Assembly (NCBI RefSeq): GCF_001548055.1
Contig: NZ_AP014724.1
Location: 1,488,001 to 1,552,000, forward strand
From: Sulfurospirillum cavolei
GTDB taxonomy: Bacteria > Campylobacterota > Campylobacteria > Campylobacterales > Sulfurospirillaceae
DNA length: 64,000 bases
Direction of reading: 5' to 3'
Shown: positions 1 through 8,795 of the stretch, in pieces
How the letters are laid out: each line of letters begins with the position of its first letter
Position numbering within the stretch: position 1 is the stretch's first letter
Program-made: the position numbers and the translations under genes
Notes under the pieces: model-generated
What the model was told of the DNA's origin: nothing
The model's input: the letters and a program-made list of their open reading frames with translations, nothing else
Databases searched by the model: none

Positions 1-290
1 CACACGTACACCTCAGGCATCGCGTAAGGCTTTGCCGTAAAGATATGGTTTGTCATTCCTTCGATATACGCTCGTCCTTTGCGTTGTTCCAAGCTCATCG
101 CCGCGCGCGAATACTCGTACATCAGCCGTGGAGACATCGCACGCCCCGAATTTAACGCCAAAATCATCGAATCGCTATCAAAAGGAATTTGAAAGCCGTC
201 TTCGGTTTTTGTGCCTTTAAAAACGCCCATTCCGATGAAAGGAACCGTCGTGCCCTCTTTAATGTGGGCTTCTAATTCATGCTTCTTCAC
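1..290 (-). CDS. Unknown protein downstream of nifA (3' end beyond the window)
   Basis: A minus-strand reading frame starts at a GTG (288-290) inside the end of nifA, overlaps it by 14 nt, and stays open to the left edge (about 96 codons seen). The start is inferred from the overlap, which suggests translational coupling. The N-terminus contains VPFIGMGVFKG and then an Arg/Tyr-rich stretch with SPRLMYEYSRAAMS. The first motif is loosely like the glycine-rich nucleotide loop of SIR2-type proteins, but this is too weak to assign a family. No function is proposed. Its place behind nifA suggests a role tied to nitrogen fixation. Confidence 0.6.
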   Translation of the reverse strand, partial: MKKHELEAHIKEGTTVPFIGMGVFKGTKTEDGFQIPFDSDSMILALNSGRAMSPRLMYEYSRAAMSLEQRKGRAYIEGMTNHIFTAKPYAMPEVYV

Positions 291-1674
291 TCATGATCCT
301 TCGTTGGCACATTAGTTTTTGGTTAAACGCCGGTAAAAGCAACAGCATTTCATCCGCGCTAATACCGTCTTCGCTTCCCATCAATACGATTCTCTCAACC
401 GTATTTTCCAGCTCTCGCACGTTTCCGGGCCACGTGTATTGGCACAAGATTTCCATCGCTTCGTCGGTAATAAGCACTTTTTTCTTATGATTGCTCATCG
501 ATTTTTGTAAAAAGAAATTGACGAGCAACGCAATATCGTCGCCGCGTTCGCGAAGCGGCGGCAAGTCGATAGGAATGACGTTGAGACGATAGTACAAATC
601 TTCTCTGAACGTCCCGTTTTTTACCATCTCTTCCAAATTGCGATTGGTTGCGGCGACCAAACGAACGTTGACTTTAATCGTTTTACTGCCGCCGACGCGC
701 TCAAATTCGCGTTCTTGTAAAACGCGTAACAGTTTGACTTGCGCCGAAGCCGAAATATCGCCGATCTCGTCTAAAAAGAGCGTTCCGCCGTCGGCAAGTT
801 CGAAACGGCCTTTACGCGCCTCTTTCGCATCGGTAAACGCCCCTTTTTCATGCCCGAAAAGTTCGCTTTCGATCAAAGTATCGGTAATCGCCGCGCAGTT
901 GAGCTTCACAAAAGGCTCTTCTTTGCGTTTAGAGCGTTTGTGAATCGCGGCGGCGACGAGTTCCTTACCCGTACCCGTTTCGCCTCGTACCAACACCGTG
1001 ACGTTACTTTCGGCGATCCGCTCGACGACATTGTAGACCATCTTCATTTTCGGACTCTCTCCGATAATGTCGCCGAAATTGTGAACCTTCGAGTCCCACT
1101 CCATTTTGTAGTAAAGTTTCAACTCTTTGAGACGCTCTTTTTCTTTCAAATTAATATCGTGTGAGCGAATGGATTGAGCAAAAATCGAACTCAAAATCGT
1201 CAAAACACGAATCGTACTTTCAAAATCAATCGCCGTCTTACGCGTCGTACTGGCACCCAAAACGCCGATGACCTCTTGATCGACCAACATCGGCACGGCA
1301 ATATACGAAATCGCGCTTTGATCGCGATTGCCCGATTTGTTTAAAAACATCATATCGTTATGAAGGTTTTCGATGACGACAGGCTCTTTACTCTCCGCGG
1401 CGTGCCCCGTGACGCCTTCGCCGAGTTTATACGTCGCCAACTCTTTTTGGTGTCTGCTAAAATCGATACTGGCATAAACGCTTAAAATATTATCTTCGCC
1501 CAGCGTATGAATCACGCATTTTTCAAGATGCAATCTATTTTTTAAAATCATTAACGCTTTTTCAAGCGATGCGACCAAATTCAGTGAATTGGAAACGACC
1601 GTAGCCGTTTCATAGAGTGTCATTAGTTCTCTCGTGTTCAGACAATCTCCACATTTTGCGTCTAATGGAACCAT
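277..1674 (-). CDS. nifA: NifA-type sigma-54 activator lacking the HTH domain
   Basis: Activator of sigma-54-dependent nif transcription (465 aa). Visible domains are a GAF domain at about residues 20-170 and an AAA+ domain at about 200-430, with Walker A GETGTGKE (231-238), Walker B LFLDEIGD (299-306) and the sigma-54 contact loop reading GAFTDA (278-283) instead of the usual GAFTGA. The C-terminal NVRELENTVER element is present, but the protein ends about 35 residues later, so the Fis-type helix-turn-helix found in normal NifA is absent. No such domain is visible in other frames just downstream. The start is supported by AGGAG upstream of the ATG. The cytosolic location and nif role follow from family and context. 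An HTH-less activator would have to act without enhancer binding, as known for Helicobacter FlgR, or with a partner. Confidence 0.88.
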   Translation of the reverse strand: MVPLDAKCGDCLNTRELMTLYETATVVSNSLNLVASLEKALMILKNRLHLEKCVIHTLGEDNILSVYASIDFSRHQKELATYKLGEGVTGHAAESKEPVVIENLHNDMMFLNKSGNRDQSAISYIAVPMLVDQEVIGVLGASTTRKTAIDFESTIRVLTILSSIFAQSIRSHDINLKEKERLKELKLYYKMEWDSKVHNFGDIIGESPKMKMVYNVVERIAESNVTVLVRGETGTGKELVAAAIHKRSKRKEEPFVKLNCAAITDTLIESELFGHEKGAFTDAKEARKGRFELADGGTLFLDEIGDISASAQVKLLRVLQEREFERVGGSKTIKVNVRLVAATNRNLEEMVKNGTFREDLYYRLNVIPIDLPPLRERGDDIALLVNFFLQKSMSNHKKKVLITDEAMEILCQYTWPGNVRELENTVERIVLMGSEDGISADEMLLLLPAFNQKLMCQRRIMSEEA

Positions 1675-1773
1675 CGTACACTCCTAAACCGCTAGTTTCG
1701 ATACGTAATTATAGACAAAATGAATATTTAATATCCACTTTTTATGTTTATATTTTAACCACAAACCCACATG

Positions 1774-1983
1774 TTATTCCGAAATCTTTTTACAAACCTC
1801 TTCTTTCGGAAGACTCTTGGGGCCTGGTTGTATCCACCACGTTTCGTCGTTACTCAGTACCACTTCGCCGCCCCATTTTTCTTCGCTGTTAAATTCGATG
1901 GTTTTAATGGTCTCTTCCATATCTTTTTTTGCGATATAAAAGTAGATTTCGTTTCCCTCTTCGCGTAACATTACTTTTGCCAT
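1774..1983 (-). CDS. nifT: NifT/FixU family protein
   Basis: A 69-aa protein matching the small NifT/FixU family, whose biochemical role is not established. Family-like features are the start AKVMLREEG, the central YIAKKDMEE and the KWGGEVVLSN segment, all in the expected order and length. It lies 9 nt after the flavoprotein gene and about 100 nt before nifA on the same strand, so it is probably in the same operon, and the nif context supports the call. The ATG is preceded by AAGGAG (minus strand). Confidence 0.85.
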   Translation of the reverse strand: MAKVMLREEGNEIYFYIAKKDMEETIKTIEFNSEEKWGGEVVLSNDETWWIQPGPKSLPKEEVCKKISE

Positions 1984-1992
1984 TTTTTCTCC

Positions 1993-3630
1993 TTAGGTTA
2001 ATAATTTTTTTAAAAAGCGCGTCAACCATTGATCTTCGTACGAAACTTTGAAAAAGCCTTTTTGAAGCTCTTTGACCAAAACGTGACGATTTCCCTCTTT
2101 TGACATGTAAGGATGCTCTTCCCTGTAATGCGAACCGCGGCTCTCTTTGCGGTGCAATGCGCCTAAGATAATCGCTTCGGAGAGTTCCAAAGCGTTACGA
2201 AGCTCCAAAATCGAAATCAATTCGACGTTATTGTGTTTGCCTTTGTCGATGCAATGCAAGGTGTTGGCTTCCAAACGCAAATATTTCATATAATCAAACG
2301 CCTCTTGCAACGAGTTTTCGTTACGAAAGATACCTGCTTTATCGAACATAACCTTTCCGACCGAAATGCGCATGGCGTTGAAGTTTTTCGTGCAATCTCC
2401 CTCGAAAATGCGTTGTACCAAATCCATATTTTTGATAACGACGCTATAATCGATCGGCAAAAGATCGCGCGTATGCGCATACTCTCTGGCTTTTTTCCCG
2501 GCAAGTTCGCCGAAAACCGCCCCTTCCAAAAGCGAATTTCCACCCAAACGATTGGCACCGTGAACGCCTAAAGAAGCACTCTCGCCGCAAATAAAAAGCC
2601 CCTTCACGTCGCATTCGCACATCACCGAAGCGATACCGCCCATACTGTAATGCGCGACGGGTTTGATCTCTAAAAGCTCGCTTGACAAGTCGATGCCCGC
2701 TTGGTTGTAAGCACTTTTGTACAAAGAAGGCACGCGCGTTTCCAAAACTTCTTTGGGAATATGACGCATATCGATATAGACTTTTTGACCCGCTTTGATT
2801 TGAGAAAAAATCGCGCGTGCCAAGACGTCTCTTGTTCCCAGTTCGTTCACGAAACGTTCCCCTTGCGAATTGACGAGCAATCCGCCCTCACCTCGTGCCG
2901 CTTCGGAAACAAGGTAGCTGGTTTTAGCAAATCCCGTCGGGTGAAATTGCACGAATTCCATATCTTGCAAACTAAGTCCCGCCCGTAACGCGACGCTCAG
3001 CAAATCGCCCGTACAATCTTGGGCATTGGTACTGTATCCTCGATAAATGCCCGCATATCCGCCGCCGGCAAATACGACGGCTTTGGTCGGATAAACCGCC
3101 ACCGTAGAGTCTTGCTTTTTCAAAACGACGATGCCGCTGACGTATTTCTCGATTTTTGTAATGTCCATCACGTAATGGTTCACTAAGAAATCCACGCCGA
3201 TCAAGCGCGCCTTTTTTATCAACGCCTGCGTAATTGCCGAACCCGTACTGTCGCCGACGAAACAGGTGCGTTTTGAACTTCCGCCTCCGAAACTGCGTTG
3301 TAAAATTTTTCCGTTTTCGTCGCGATCGAAAGCAACACCGTAATCGACGAGCTTTTGAATGATATGCGGTGCTTGGCGGCATAAATACGCAATTGCTTTT
3401 GGATTGCCCAAACCTTGCGCGCTTTTACGCGTATCGTCGATGTGTTTTTGAATCTCCGCTTCGTCTTTAGGGTCCAATACCGCGTTAATTCCGCCGCTGG
3501 CGACGGCACTGTTCGACTTAAAAAGATTGCCTTTGGTAATGATGGCGACACTGTTGGTCTCGCTTTTCGCTTCAATCGCCGCCATCAGTCCGGCGATACC
3601 CGAACCGATAATAATCACGTCATACGTCAT
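1993..3630 (-). CDS. FAD-dependent oxidoreductase of the NadB/FrdA/SdhA family, nif-linked
   Basis: Soluble flavoprotein of the L-aspartate oxidase / fumarate reductase A family (545 aa from the chosen start). It shows the N-terminal dinucleotide fold DVIIIGSGIAGL, the substrate-region motifs QFHPTGF and EAARGEGG, the PVAHYSMGG segment, the FAD-binding GANRLGGNSLLEGAVFG, and a C-terminal HRKESRGSHYREEHP as in NadB/SdhA. The ATG at 3630 was chosen because it follows GGAGCG at suitable distance and sits 1 nt from the end of the upstream aldo/keto reductase; an upstream in-frame start would run into that gene. No membrane anchor or Fe-S subunit lies nearby. Its substrate is unknown. It could be a true NadB, but the operon links it to nitrogen fixation. 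Confidence 0.85.
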   Translation of the reverse strand: MTYDVIIIGSGIAGLMAAIEAKSETNSVAIITKGNLFKSNSAVASGGINAVLDPKDEAEIQKHIDDTRKSAQGLGNPKAIAYLCRQAPHIIQKLVDYGVAFDRDENGKILQRSFGGGSSKRTCFVGDSTGSAITQALIKKARLIGVDFLVNHYVMDITKIEKYVSGIVVLKKQDSTVAVYPTKAVVFAGGGYAGIYRGYSTNAQDCTGDLLSVALRAGLSLQDMEFVQFHPTGFAKTSYLVSEAARGEGGLLVNSQGERFVNELGTRDVLARAIFSQIKAGQKVYIDMRHIPKEVLETRVPSLYKSAYNQAGIDLSSELLEIKPVAHYSMGGIASVMCECDVKGLFICGESASLGVHGANRLGGNSLLEGAVFGELAGKKAREYAHTRDLLPIDYSVVIKNMDLVQRIFEGDCTKNFNAMRISVGKVMFDKAGIFRNENSLQEAFDYMKYLRLEANTLHCIDKGKHNNVELISILELRNALELSEAIILGALHRKESRGSHYREEHPYMSKEGNRHVLVKELQKGFFKVSYEDQWLTRFLKKLLT

Positions 3631-3631
3631 T

Positions 3632-4759
3632 TTAACGCTCCACTTGGTATAAAAGATTGTATTTGGCAAGAGTGGCGGCATTGGTTTTGGCAATGCCGAG
3701 ATTGGTCAGGACATGTTCGGGATTGCTCGAACTAAAAAGCGAACTAACGACGCCGCGAGTAGAACGCACAAACTGTAATGCTAATTGCACGTCGCTTTCA
3801 AGCTCCATTTTCGAATCGAGCAAATAGCCGACTTCAGGCTTAAACGGACGCTTAAACAGATGCATCTGTAACAAAGAAGCACTGCTTAAAACGCCTAATC
3901 CCAATTTATGGGCGACTTGTAAAACCGTGTACTCTTTTGCGTCGCTCATCTTTTGCGTCGGCACAGAGTAGGCATGGGTTTTAGCGATATTAAACGGAAG
4001 TTGGACGTATTTAAAGTGGTGGTTTGAACCGCCGACTTCACGTGCAACGTCAAACACCTCTTCGAGGTTGATATGCTCTTCGTTATGCTCTTCATACGTC
4101 AACGCATTCCAAACGGCAATGCCGTAAGCGCGTATTTTCCCCTCTTCAACCATCGCTTCGAACAAGCGAAAAATATCTTCGAGCCGATGCAAAAAATGAC
4201 GACGCCCCAAACGTTGAAGTTGGGTTTCGGGATTGTGTAAAAAATAGACGTCTAGCGTTTCGACGCGTAAATTTTCTAACGAACGTTGCAACGAATCGTA
4301 CAAAAAAGCAGGCGTCATACAATGCTGATCGAGTTCGATCTCATCGGGACGCGCCAAGCCTTTTTGTACGATGTGTTCGTCGATCCACATGTAAGGATTT
4401 TGAGGAAACGGAAAATCGAGCGGAATGAAACCGCCTTTAGAACAGATAATCAGTTCGTCGCGCTTGATTTCACCTTCTTGTATCAGCTCTTCCAACGCTT
4501 CGCCGATCTCTCGCTCGCTTTGTTGGTAACGGTAGTTAATCGCCGTGTCGATCAGGTTAATACCGCTGCGTATCGCCGTTTTTAAGGCTTCTTTGTAGTC
4601 AAACAGATAGTTTTCTTCTTTATACGGCTCTTTTTTAAACGTTCCAAATCCCAGTTTGGAAAAGATCAGTCCGTCAAAGCGTGCGTAAAAATCTTTATAA
4701 TGCGAAAATCGTTTGGCAAAGCGATGAGTTGCTTCGGGAGTTGCATACAATTCGTGCAT
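3632..4759 (-). CDS. Aldo/keto reductase, first gene of a nif-linked operon
   Basis: A 375-aa NAD(P)H-dependent aldo/keto reductase with a TIM-barrel pattern. The family motif is visible as SGINLIDTAINYRYQQSE with the catalytic Asp and Tyr, followed by a KGGF strand. An N-terminal extension of about 30 residues precedes the barrel. It is the promoter-proximal gene of a set running aldo/keto reductase, flavoprotein, nifT, nifA, behind a sigma-54-like promoter, so nitrogenase-linked expression is inferred. Substrate unknown. The upstream ATG is preceded by GAGGTGAACG. Confidence 0.88.
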   Translation of the reverse strand: MHELYATPEATHRFAKRFSHYKDFYARFDGLIFSKLGFGTFKKEPYKEENYLFDYKEALKTAIRSGINLIDTAINYRYQQSEREIGEALEELIQEGEIKRDELIICSKGGFIPLDFPFPQNPYMWIDEHIVQKGLARPDEIELDQHCMTPAFLYDSLQRSLENLRVETLDVYFLHNPETQLQRLGRRHFLHRLEDIFRLFEAMVEEGKIRAYGIAVWNALTYEEHNEEHINLEEVFDVAREVGGSNHHFKYVQLPFNIAKTHAYSVPTQKMSDAKEYTVLQVAHKLGLGVLSSASLLQMHLFKRPFKPEVGYLLDSKMELESDVQLALQFVRSTRGVVSSLFSSSNPEHVLTNLGIAKTNAATLAKYNLLYQVER

Positions 4760-4795
4760 CGTTCACCTCATAATTTTTTTCGATACGGCTTTCTA

Positions 4796-4811
4796 TACAA
4801 GAAGTGTTCCG
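4796..4811 (-). promoter_or_regulatory. Candidate sigma-54 promoter of the aldo/keto reductase-nifA operon
   Basis: The minus strand reads CGGAACACTTCTTGTA. GG and TG lie at the spacing of the -24/-12 consensus TGGCAC-N5-TTGC, with GT in place of GC at -12. The element ends about 37 nt before the ATG of the aldo/keto reductase gene. Its CGGAACACT core is identical to the one upstream of nifH at 30722-30737, which raises confidence. Confidence 0.65.
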
Positions 4812-5000
4812 TTACTTTTGAGCATTGAAGTGCCCTTTACGACGTCAGCATTATGCCTTCAAAAACGTAATTATTTTGATTAAAATATAAGCAATGCCGT
4901 GCACTTTCAAAACGTCTCGCTTCATATGAACGACTTTTCATTGGCTTAAATCTTTTATAGGTATAATAGACTTCTCGTATTCAAATTGTTAGGAATAAAC

Positions 5001-6122
5001 GTGCGTTGTGAAAAAATGAGTTCTTTTATTGTCATGGACATCGTCAAAGAAGCGGAAAAATACGACGATTGTATCCACTTTGAGATCGGACAACCCGATC
5101 TTCCGCCCTCTCCAAACGTCAAACAGGCTTTACATGTCGGTATCGACGACGACCGCTTTTCGTATACGCAAAGCCATGGACTCATCGCACTACGCGAAAA
5201 GATCGCCGCGCATTACGCCAACACGTACAATGTCACCATCGACATCGACCAAATCTTTTTAACACCCGGAACCAGCGGTGCGTTTCTCATCGCCTATGCT
5301 TTAACGCTCGGCAAAAACGCGACTTTAGGCTTTAGCGACCCTTCGTATCCGTGTTACAAAAACTTTGCCTATCTTTTGAACATCACGCCTTGCTTTATGC
5401 CTATCGGCAAAGAGGACGATTTTCAGTTACATGTAAAGCATTTAGAAGAACACACACTCGATGCTCTGCAAATCTCTTCCCCTGCCAATCCCACGGGAAA
5501 TATCTACGGTAAAGAAAACCTCAAAGAGCTTGTCGGCTACTGTGAAGCAAAAAACATCGCTTTTATCTCCGATGAGCTTTATCATGGGCTAACCTATGAA
5601 AAAGAGGCGCATTGTGCCCTTGAATTTGGAAGCGATAACGTCTATGTTATCAACGGCTTTTCCAAGTATTATTGTATGCCCGGTCAGCGTTTGGGTTGGG
5701 TCATCGTGCCCAAAGAGAAAATCCGCCATGCCGAAATGGTGGCGCAAAACTTCTTTATTTGCGCTCCCACCCTTAGCCAATACGGCGCACTGGAAGCTTT
5801 TGATGAGCATTACCTTACAAAAATCAAAGCCGAGTTCAAAGCCCGCCGAGACTTTTTATACGCCGAACTCTCGCAACTTTTTGAGATCGACGCCAAACCC
5901 GAGGGTGCTTTTTATATCTGGGCAAACGTCTCGAAATATTCCGACGACGGCTTTGCGTTTGCCAAAGAGCTTTTGGGAAACATCCATATCGCGCTCACGC
6001 CGGGGATCGATTTCGGCGAAAACGGCACACACTGCTATGTGCGTTTTGCCTACACGCGAAGCATCGAACATATGCGCGAAGGCATCGTGCGTTTAAAAAA
6101 CTATTTGAAGGATAAACAATGA
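5001..6122 (+). CDS. PLP-dependent class I/II aminotransferase
   Basis: Cytosolic aminotransferase of fold type I (373 aa). Seen motifs: FEIGQPDLPP near the N-terminus, SSPANPTGN for cofactor and substrate binding, FISDELYHGL with the conserved Asp and Tyr, and INGFSKYYCMPGQRLGW with the PLP-binding Lys. The C-terminal Arg segment is CYVRFAYTRS. A GTG at 5001 is preferred because AGGA lies 6 nt upstream; a TTG further upstream has no ribosome-binding site. The substrate cannot be read from sequence; aspartate- or alanine-type enzymes are possible. It overlaps the next gene by 4 nt (ATGA). Confidence 0.85.
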   Translation: MRCEKMSSFIVMDIVKEAEKYDDCIHFEIGQPDLPPSPNVKQALHVGIDDDRFSYTQSHGLIALREKIAAHYANTYNVTIDIDQIFLTPGTSGAFLIAYALTLGKNATLGFSDPSYPCYKNFAYLLNITPCFMPIGKEDDFQLHVKHLEEHTLDALQISSPANPTGNIYGKENLKELVGYCEAKNIAFISDELYHGLTYEKEAHCALEFGSDNVYVINGFSKYYCMPGQRLGWVIVPKEKIRHAEMVAQNFFICAPTLSQYGALEAFDEHYLTKIKAEFKARRDFLYAELSQLFEIDAKPEGAFYIWANVSKYSDDGFAFAKELLGNIHIALTPGIDFGENGTHCYVRFAYTRSIEHMREGIVRLKNYLKDKQ

Positions 6123-6589
6123 ACATTCAAAAAAATCGCGTGGTTACGCTCAGCTATCAGCTCTTTGACGCAAGTGATCGTCAACCTTTGGATACGGGCG
6201 ACGAACCGTTGGTTTACCTCCACGGAGGATACGGCGATCTGTTTGAAAAAGTCGAACACGCTTTGGAAAACAAAGAGATCGGCGATGAAGTCACGCTCGT
6301 TTTAAGCGCAAAAGAGTCGTTCGGCGAATACGACGAAAACTTGGTCGTGACGCAACCGCGAAGCGATTTTGACGAACACGTCCATGTCGGAGAACAGTTT
6401 GAAGAGATCGTTGAAGATGAAGTCGGCGACGACGAATCCGTCTTATACCTCGTCAGCGAAGTCACGAAAGAGCATGTCATCTTAGACGGTAATCACCCTT
6501 TTGCGGGCAAAGAGATCCTCTTCCACGCGATCGTTGCCGACGTACGCGAAGCAAGCAAAGAAGAGATCAAAGAGCAATACGCACGCTAA
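6119..6589 (+). CDS. slyD: SlyD-like FKBP-type peptidyl-prolyl isomerase
   Basis: A 156-aa protein with the split FKBP fold typical of SlyD: an N-terminal half ending near SAKESFGEYDENLV, an insert-in-flap region around residues 70-125, and the closing segment GNHPFAGKEILFHAIVADV. Such proteins are cytosolic proline isomerases and chaperones. The His/Cys-rich metal-binding tail of Escherichia coli SlyD is missing, so a nickel role is not supported. Its start overlaps the aminotransferase stop, suggesting co-transcription. Confidence 0.85.
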   Translation: MNIQKNRVVTLSYQLFDASDRQPLDTGDEPLVYLHGGYGDLFEKVEHALENKEIGDEVTLVLSAKESFGEYDENLVVTQPRSDFDEHVHVGEQFEEIVEDEVGDDESVLYLVSEVTKEHVILDGNHPFAGKEILFHAIVADVREASKEEIKEQYAR

Positions 6590-6624
6590 TCCTTCTTTGA
6601 GTTCTTGAAAAATCAACGCTAATA

Positions 6625-6660
6625 GTCTACATGTAAGGAATTTCTTCCTTACATGTAGAC
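6625..6660. terminator. Bidirectional hairpin between convergent genes
   Basis: A perfect 16-bp inverted repeat with a TTTC loop; each arm carries CTACATGTAAGG or its complement. It lies between the end of the SlyD-like gene and the end of the convergent lactate-oxidation operon, where a shared terminator is expected. The arms contain one-mismatch copies of the TTACATGTAA palindrome. Confidence 0.75.
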
Positions 6661-6668
6661 TTCACACT

Positions 6669-8795
6669 TTATTTAAACTTATCGACCATGAGTTCGGCGG
6701 GGTGAATCGCCTTGATTTTAGAACCTGATTTATCCAAACCGCCTCGTATCTGAATCAAACAGCCCGGACACTCGGCGGTCACGAACTCCGCACCCGTCGC
6801 TTCGATGTTTTCAAGCTTCCGTTTGAGCATTTTCATCGAAATCTCGGGTTGTTTAAGGGTGTACGAACCGCCCATACCGCAACACGTATCGCATTCATTC
6901 ATCTCTTTGATGTCATACCCTGCCGCACTCAGTGCTTCACGAGGCTCTTTGAAAACGCCTACGTGACGTTTGGCGTGACACGAGTCATGATAGGTTAAGG
7001 TATGAAGTTCCATGCCCTCTTTAGGCGTTAAGCGTTTTTCTTTAATGAGCTTATCGACCAATTCGGTGAACATGTAGGTTTTTTCCGCCACTTTCTTAGC
7101 TTGCGGAATGAGCACTTCTCGGTGTTGTTCTTTAAGAATTTTAATCCACTCTTTTTTCAAAGCGGTCGTACAACTCGCACAACTGACCACGACATAGTCG
7201 GGATTGCCTTCTAAAAGCGGTAAAATGTTGCGCTCCGCCGCGTCGGCCGCCATATCAAACGAACCGCTTCCCCAGTGTGGGATACCACAGCACGATTGCG
7301 CTTCAGGGAAGAGCACTTCGATGCCCGCTTTGTTTAATATCTTCACAATCGCCACGCCCGCATCGGGATAAACGAAATCCAACGCACAGCCCGCGTAAAA
7401 CGCCGCTTTTTGTTCGCATTTAGGTTGTTTGATCGTTGGGAAAATATCTCTAAAAGGAGACGGCGCAACAGAAGGCAAACTTCGATACTCCGAAAGTCCT
7501 GAGAGAAACATCGGAAGATGGCGTATAAAGCCCTCTTTCACAAACGGTTTTTGCACCACAGAAGCGGCGCGCAACATCGTATGGAAAACCTTGCGGTTGT
7601 TGATGACTTGAAGCGCGCTTTTGTAGATAAACGGCAACCCCTCTTTCGCAGCGGCACGACGGCGAATTTCTAAAATAAGACCTGGAATATCAATCTTCGC
7701 AGCGCAAATCTCTTTACATTTATCGCAACCAATGCAGAGCGCTTGAATGTCTTCAGCGGATTTGAGTTCATTAAACCACGCCGTTAAGATCGTACCGATA
7801 CCACCGGTGTAGATGTCACCAAAGACATGACCCGTCACCAGACGGTACACGGGGCAGACGTTCAAACAGGCGGCACAGCGAATGCACTGAAGCGCTTCTT
7901 TAAATTTCGGGTCTTTTGCCATCGCGGTTCGGTTGTTGTCCATCAAGACGATATGCACCTCTTTCATCGTCCCATCATCGTTTAGCGTTGGAGCTGAAAT
8001 GAATGAAGCGTAACTGGTGAGAAGCTGACTCGTTGCATTGCGTGGAAGCGCGGCTAAAATAGGCGCGGCATCGGTGTAGTTAGGAACCAGTTTTTCAAGA
8101 CCAACCAATGCGACGTGAATCTTCGGGAGCGTTGTGACAAGGCGGGCATTGCCCTCGTTGGTACAGATGACGATGGAGCCCGTTTCAGCGATAGCGATGT
8201 TGGCTCCTGAGATGCCCATATCGGCTTCAAAGAATTTCTCGCGAATCGCTTTACGTGCCACTTTCACCAGTTTTTGAATGTCACTGTCCAACGGTTGTTT
8301 GGTCTCCGCGGCAAAGAGGTCGGAAATTTCCTCTTTCGTTAAGTGAAGGGCAGGCATAACCATATGGGAGGGCGTTTGGTGCGCAAGCTGACAGATCCAC
8401 TCGCCCAAATCGGTTTCGTCGGATTGAATGTCAAATTGATCAAGGAAATGGTTCAGATGAATTTCCTCCGTTGCCATCGACTTGGATTTGACGATCTTTT
8501 TGACCCCTTTTTCGTTGCACAGATTGGCGATGTACTCGCGCGCTTCATCGGGACTTTTGGCGATGAAGACTTTGATGCCATTTGCTTCCGCATTTTTCTT
8601 AAACGTTTGGGCAAGCTCATCCAAATGCCCCGCCGCTTCACCTTTAATATCGGCGATTTTCGAACGCAATGCTTCAAAGTCAACGCCCTCAAACGCTTTG
8701 GCTCGGGTTGCCGGGTAATTCCACCGGTCTAAAATACCGGCTAAGTTTTGATTTTCAAGGGCTTTATGAATCGATGCCGACATACCTTCTTTCAT
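6669..8795 (-). CDS. LutB-LutA fusion, Fe-S subunit of L-lactate oxidation complex
   Basis: A 708-aa protein joining two normally separate subunits. Residues 1-about 430 match LutB/LldF: an N-terminal LUD domain and two 4Fe-4S motifs, CIRCAACLNVCP and CIGCDKCKEIC. The C-terminal third matches LutA/LldE with two CCG domains (SCCGIPHWGSG, CDTCCGMGGSY). With LutC it should form a cytosolic or membrane-associated L-lactate dehydrogenase feeding electrons to the respiratory chain. Campylobacter jejuni has separate genes; fused forms occur in sulfate reducers. The start follows AGAAGGAG and overlaps lutC by 4 nt. No lactate permease is adjacent. Confidence 0.85.
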   Translation of the reverse strand: MKEGMSASIHKALENQNLAGILDRWNYPATRAKAFEGVDFEALRSKIADIKGEAAGHLDELAQTFKKNAEANGIKVFIAKSPDEAREYIANLCNEKGVKKIVKSKSMATEEIHLNHFLDQFDIQSDETDLGEWICQLAHQTPSHMVMPALHLTKEEISDLFAAETKQPLDSDIQKLVKVARKAIREKFFEADMGISGANIAIAETGSIVICTNEGNARLVTTLPKIHVALVGLEKLVPNYTDAAPILAALPRNATSQLLTSYASFISAPTLNDDGTMKEVHIVLMDNNRTAMAKDPKFKEALQCIRCAACLNVCPVYRLVTGHVFGDIYTGGIGTILTAWFNELKSAEDIQALCIGCDKCKEICAAKIDIPGLILEIRRRAAAKEGLPFIYKSALQVINNRKVFHTMLRAASVVQKPFVKEGFIRHLPMFLSGLSEYRSLPSVAPSPFRDIFPTIKQPKCEQKAAFYAGCALDFVYPDAGVAIVKILNKAGIEVLFPEAQSCCGIPHWGSGSFDMAADAAERNILPLLEGNPDYVVVSCASCTTALKKEWIKILKEQHREVLIPQAKKVAEKTYMFTELVDKLIKEKRLTPKEGMELHTLTYHDSCHAKRHVGVFKEPREALSAAGYDIKEMNECDTCCGMGGSYTLKQPEISMKMLKRKLENIEATGAEFVTAECPGCLIQIRGGLDKSGSKIKAIHPAELMVDKFK

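Noticed and set aside
4888..4903. Minus-strand GTGCACGGCATTGC as a second sigma-54 promoter.
   Set aside because: The GG at -24 is replaced by TG, and the better match at 4796-4811 lies closer to the gene.
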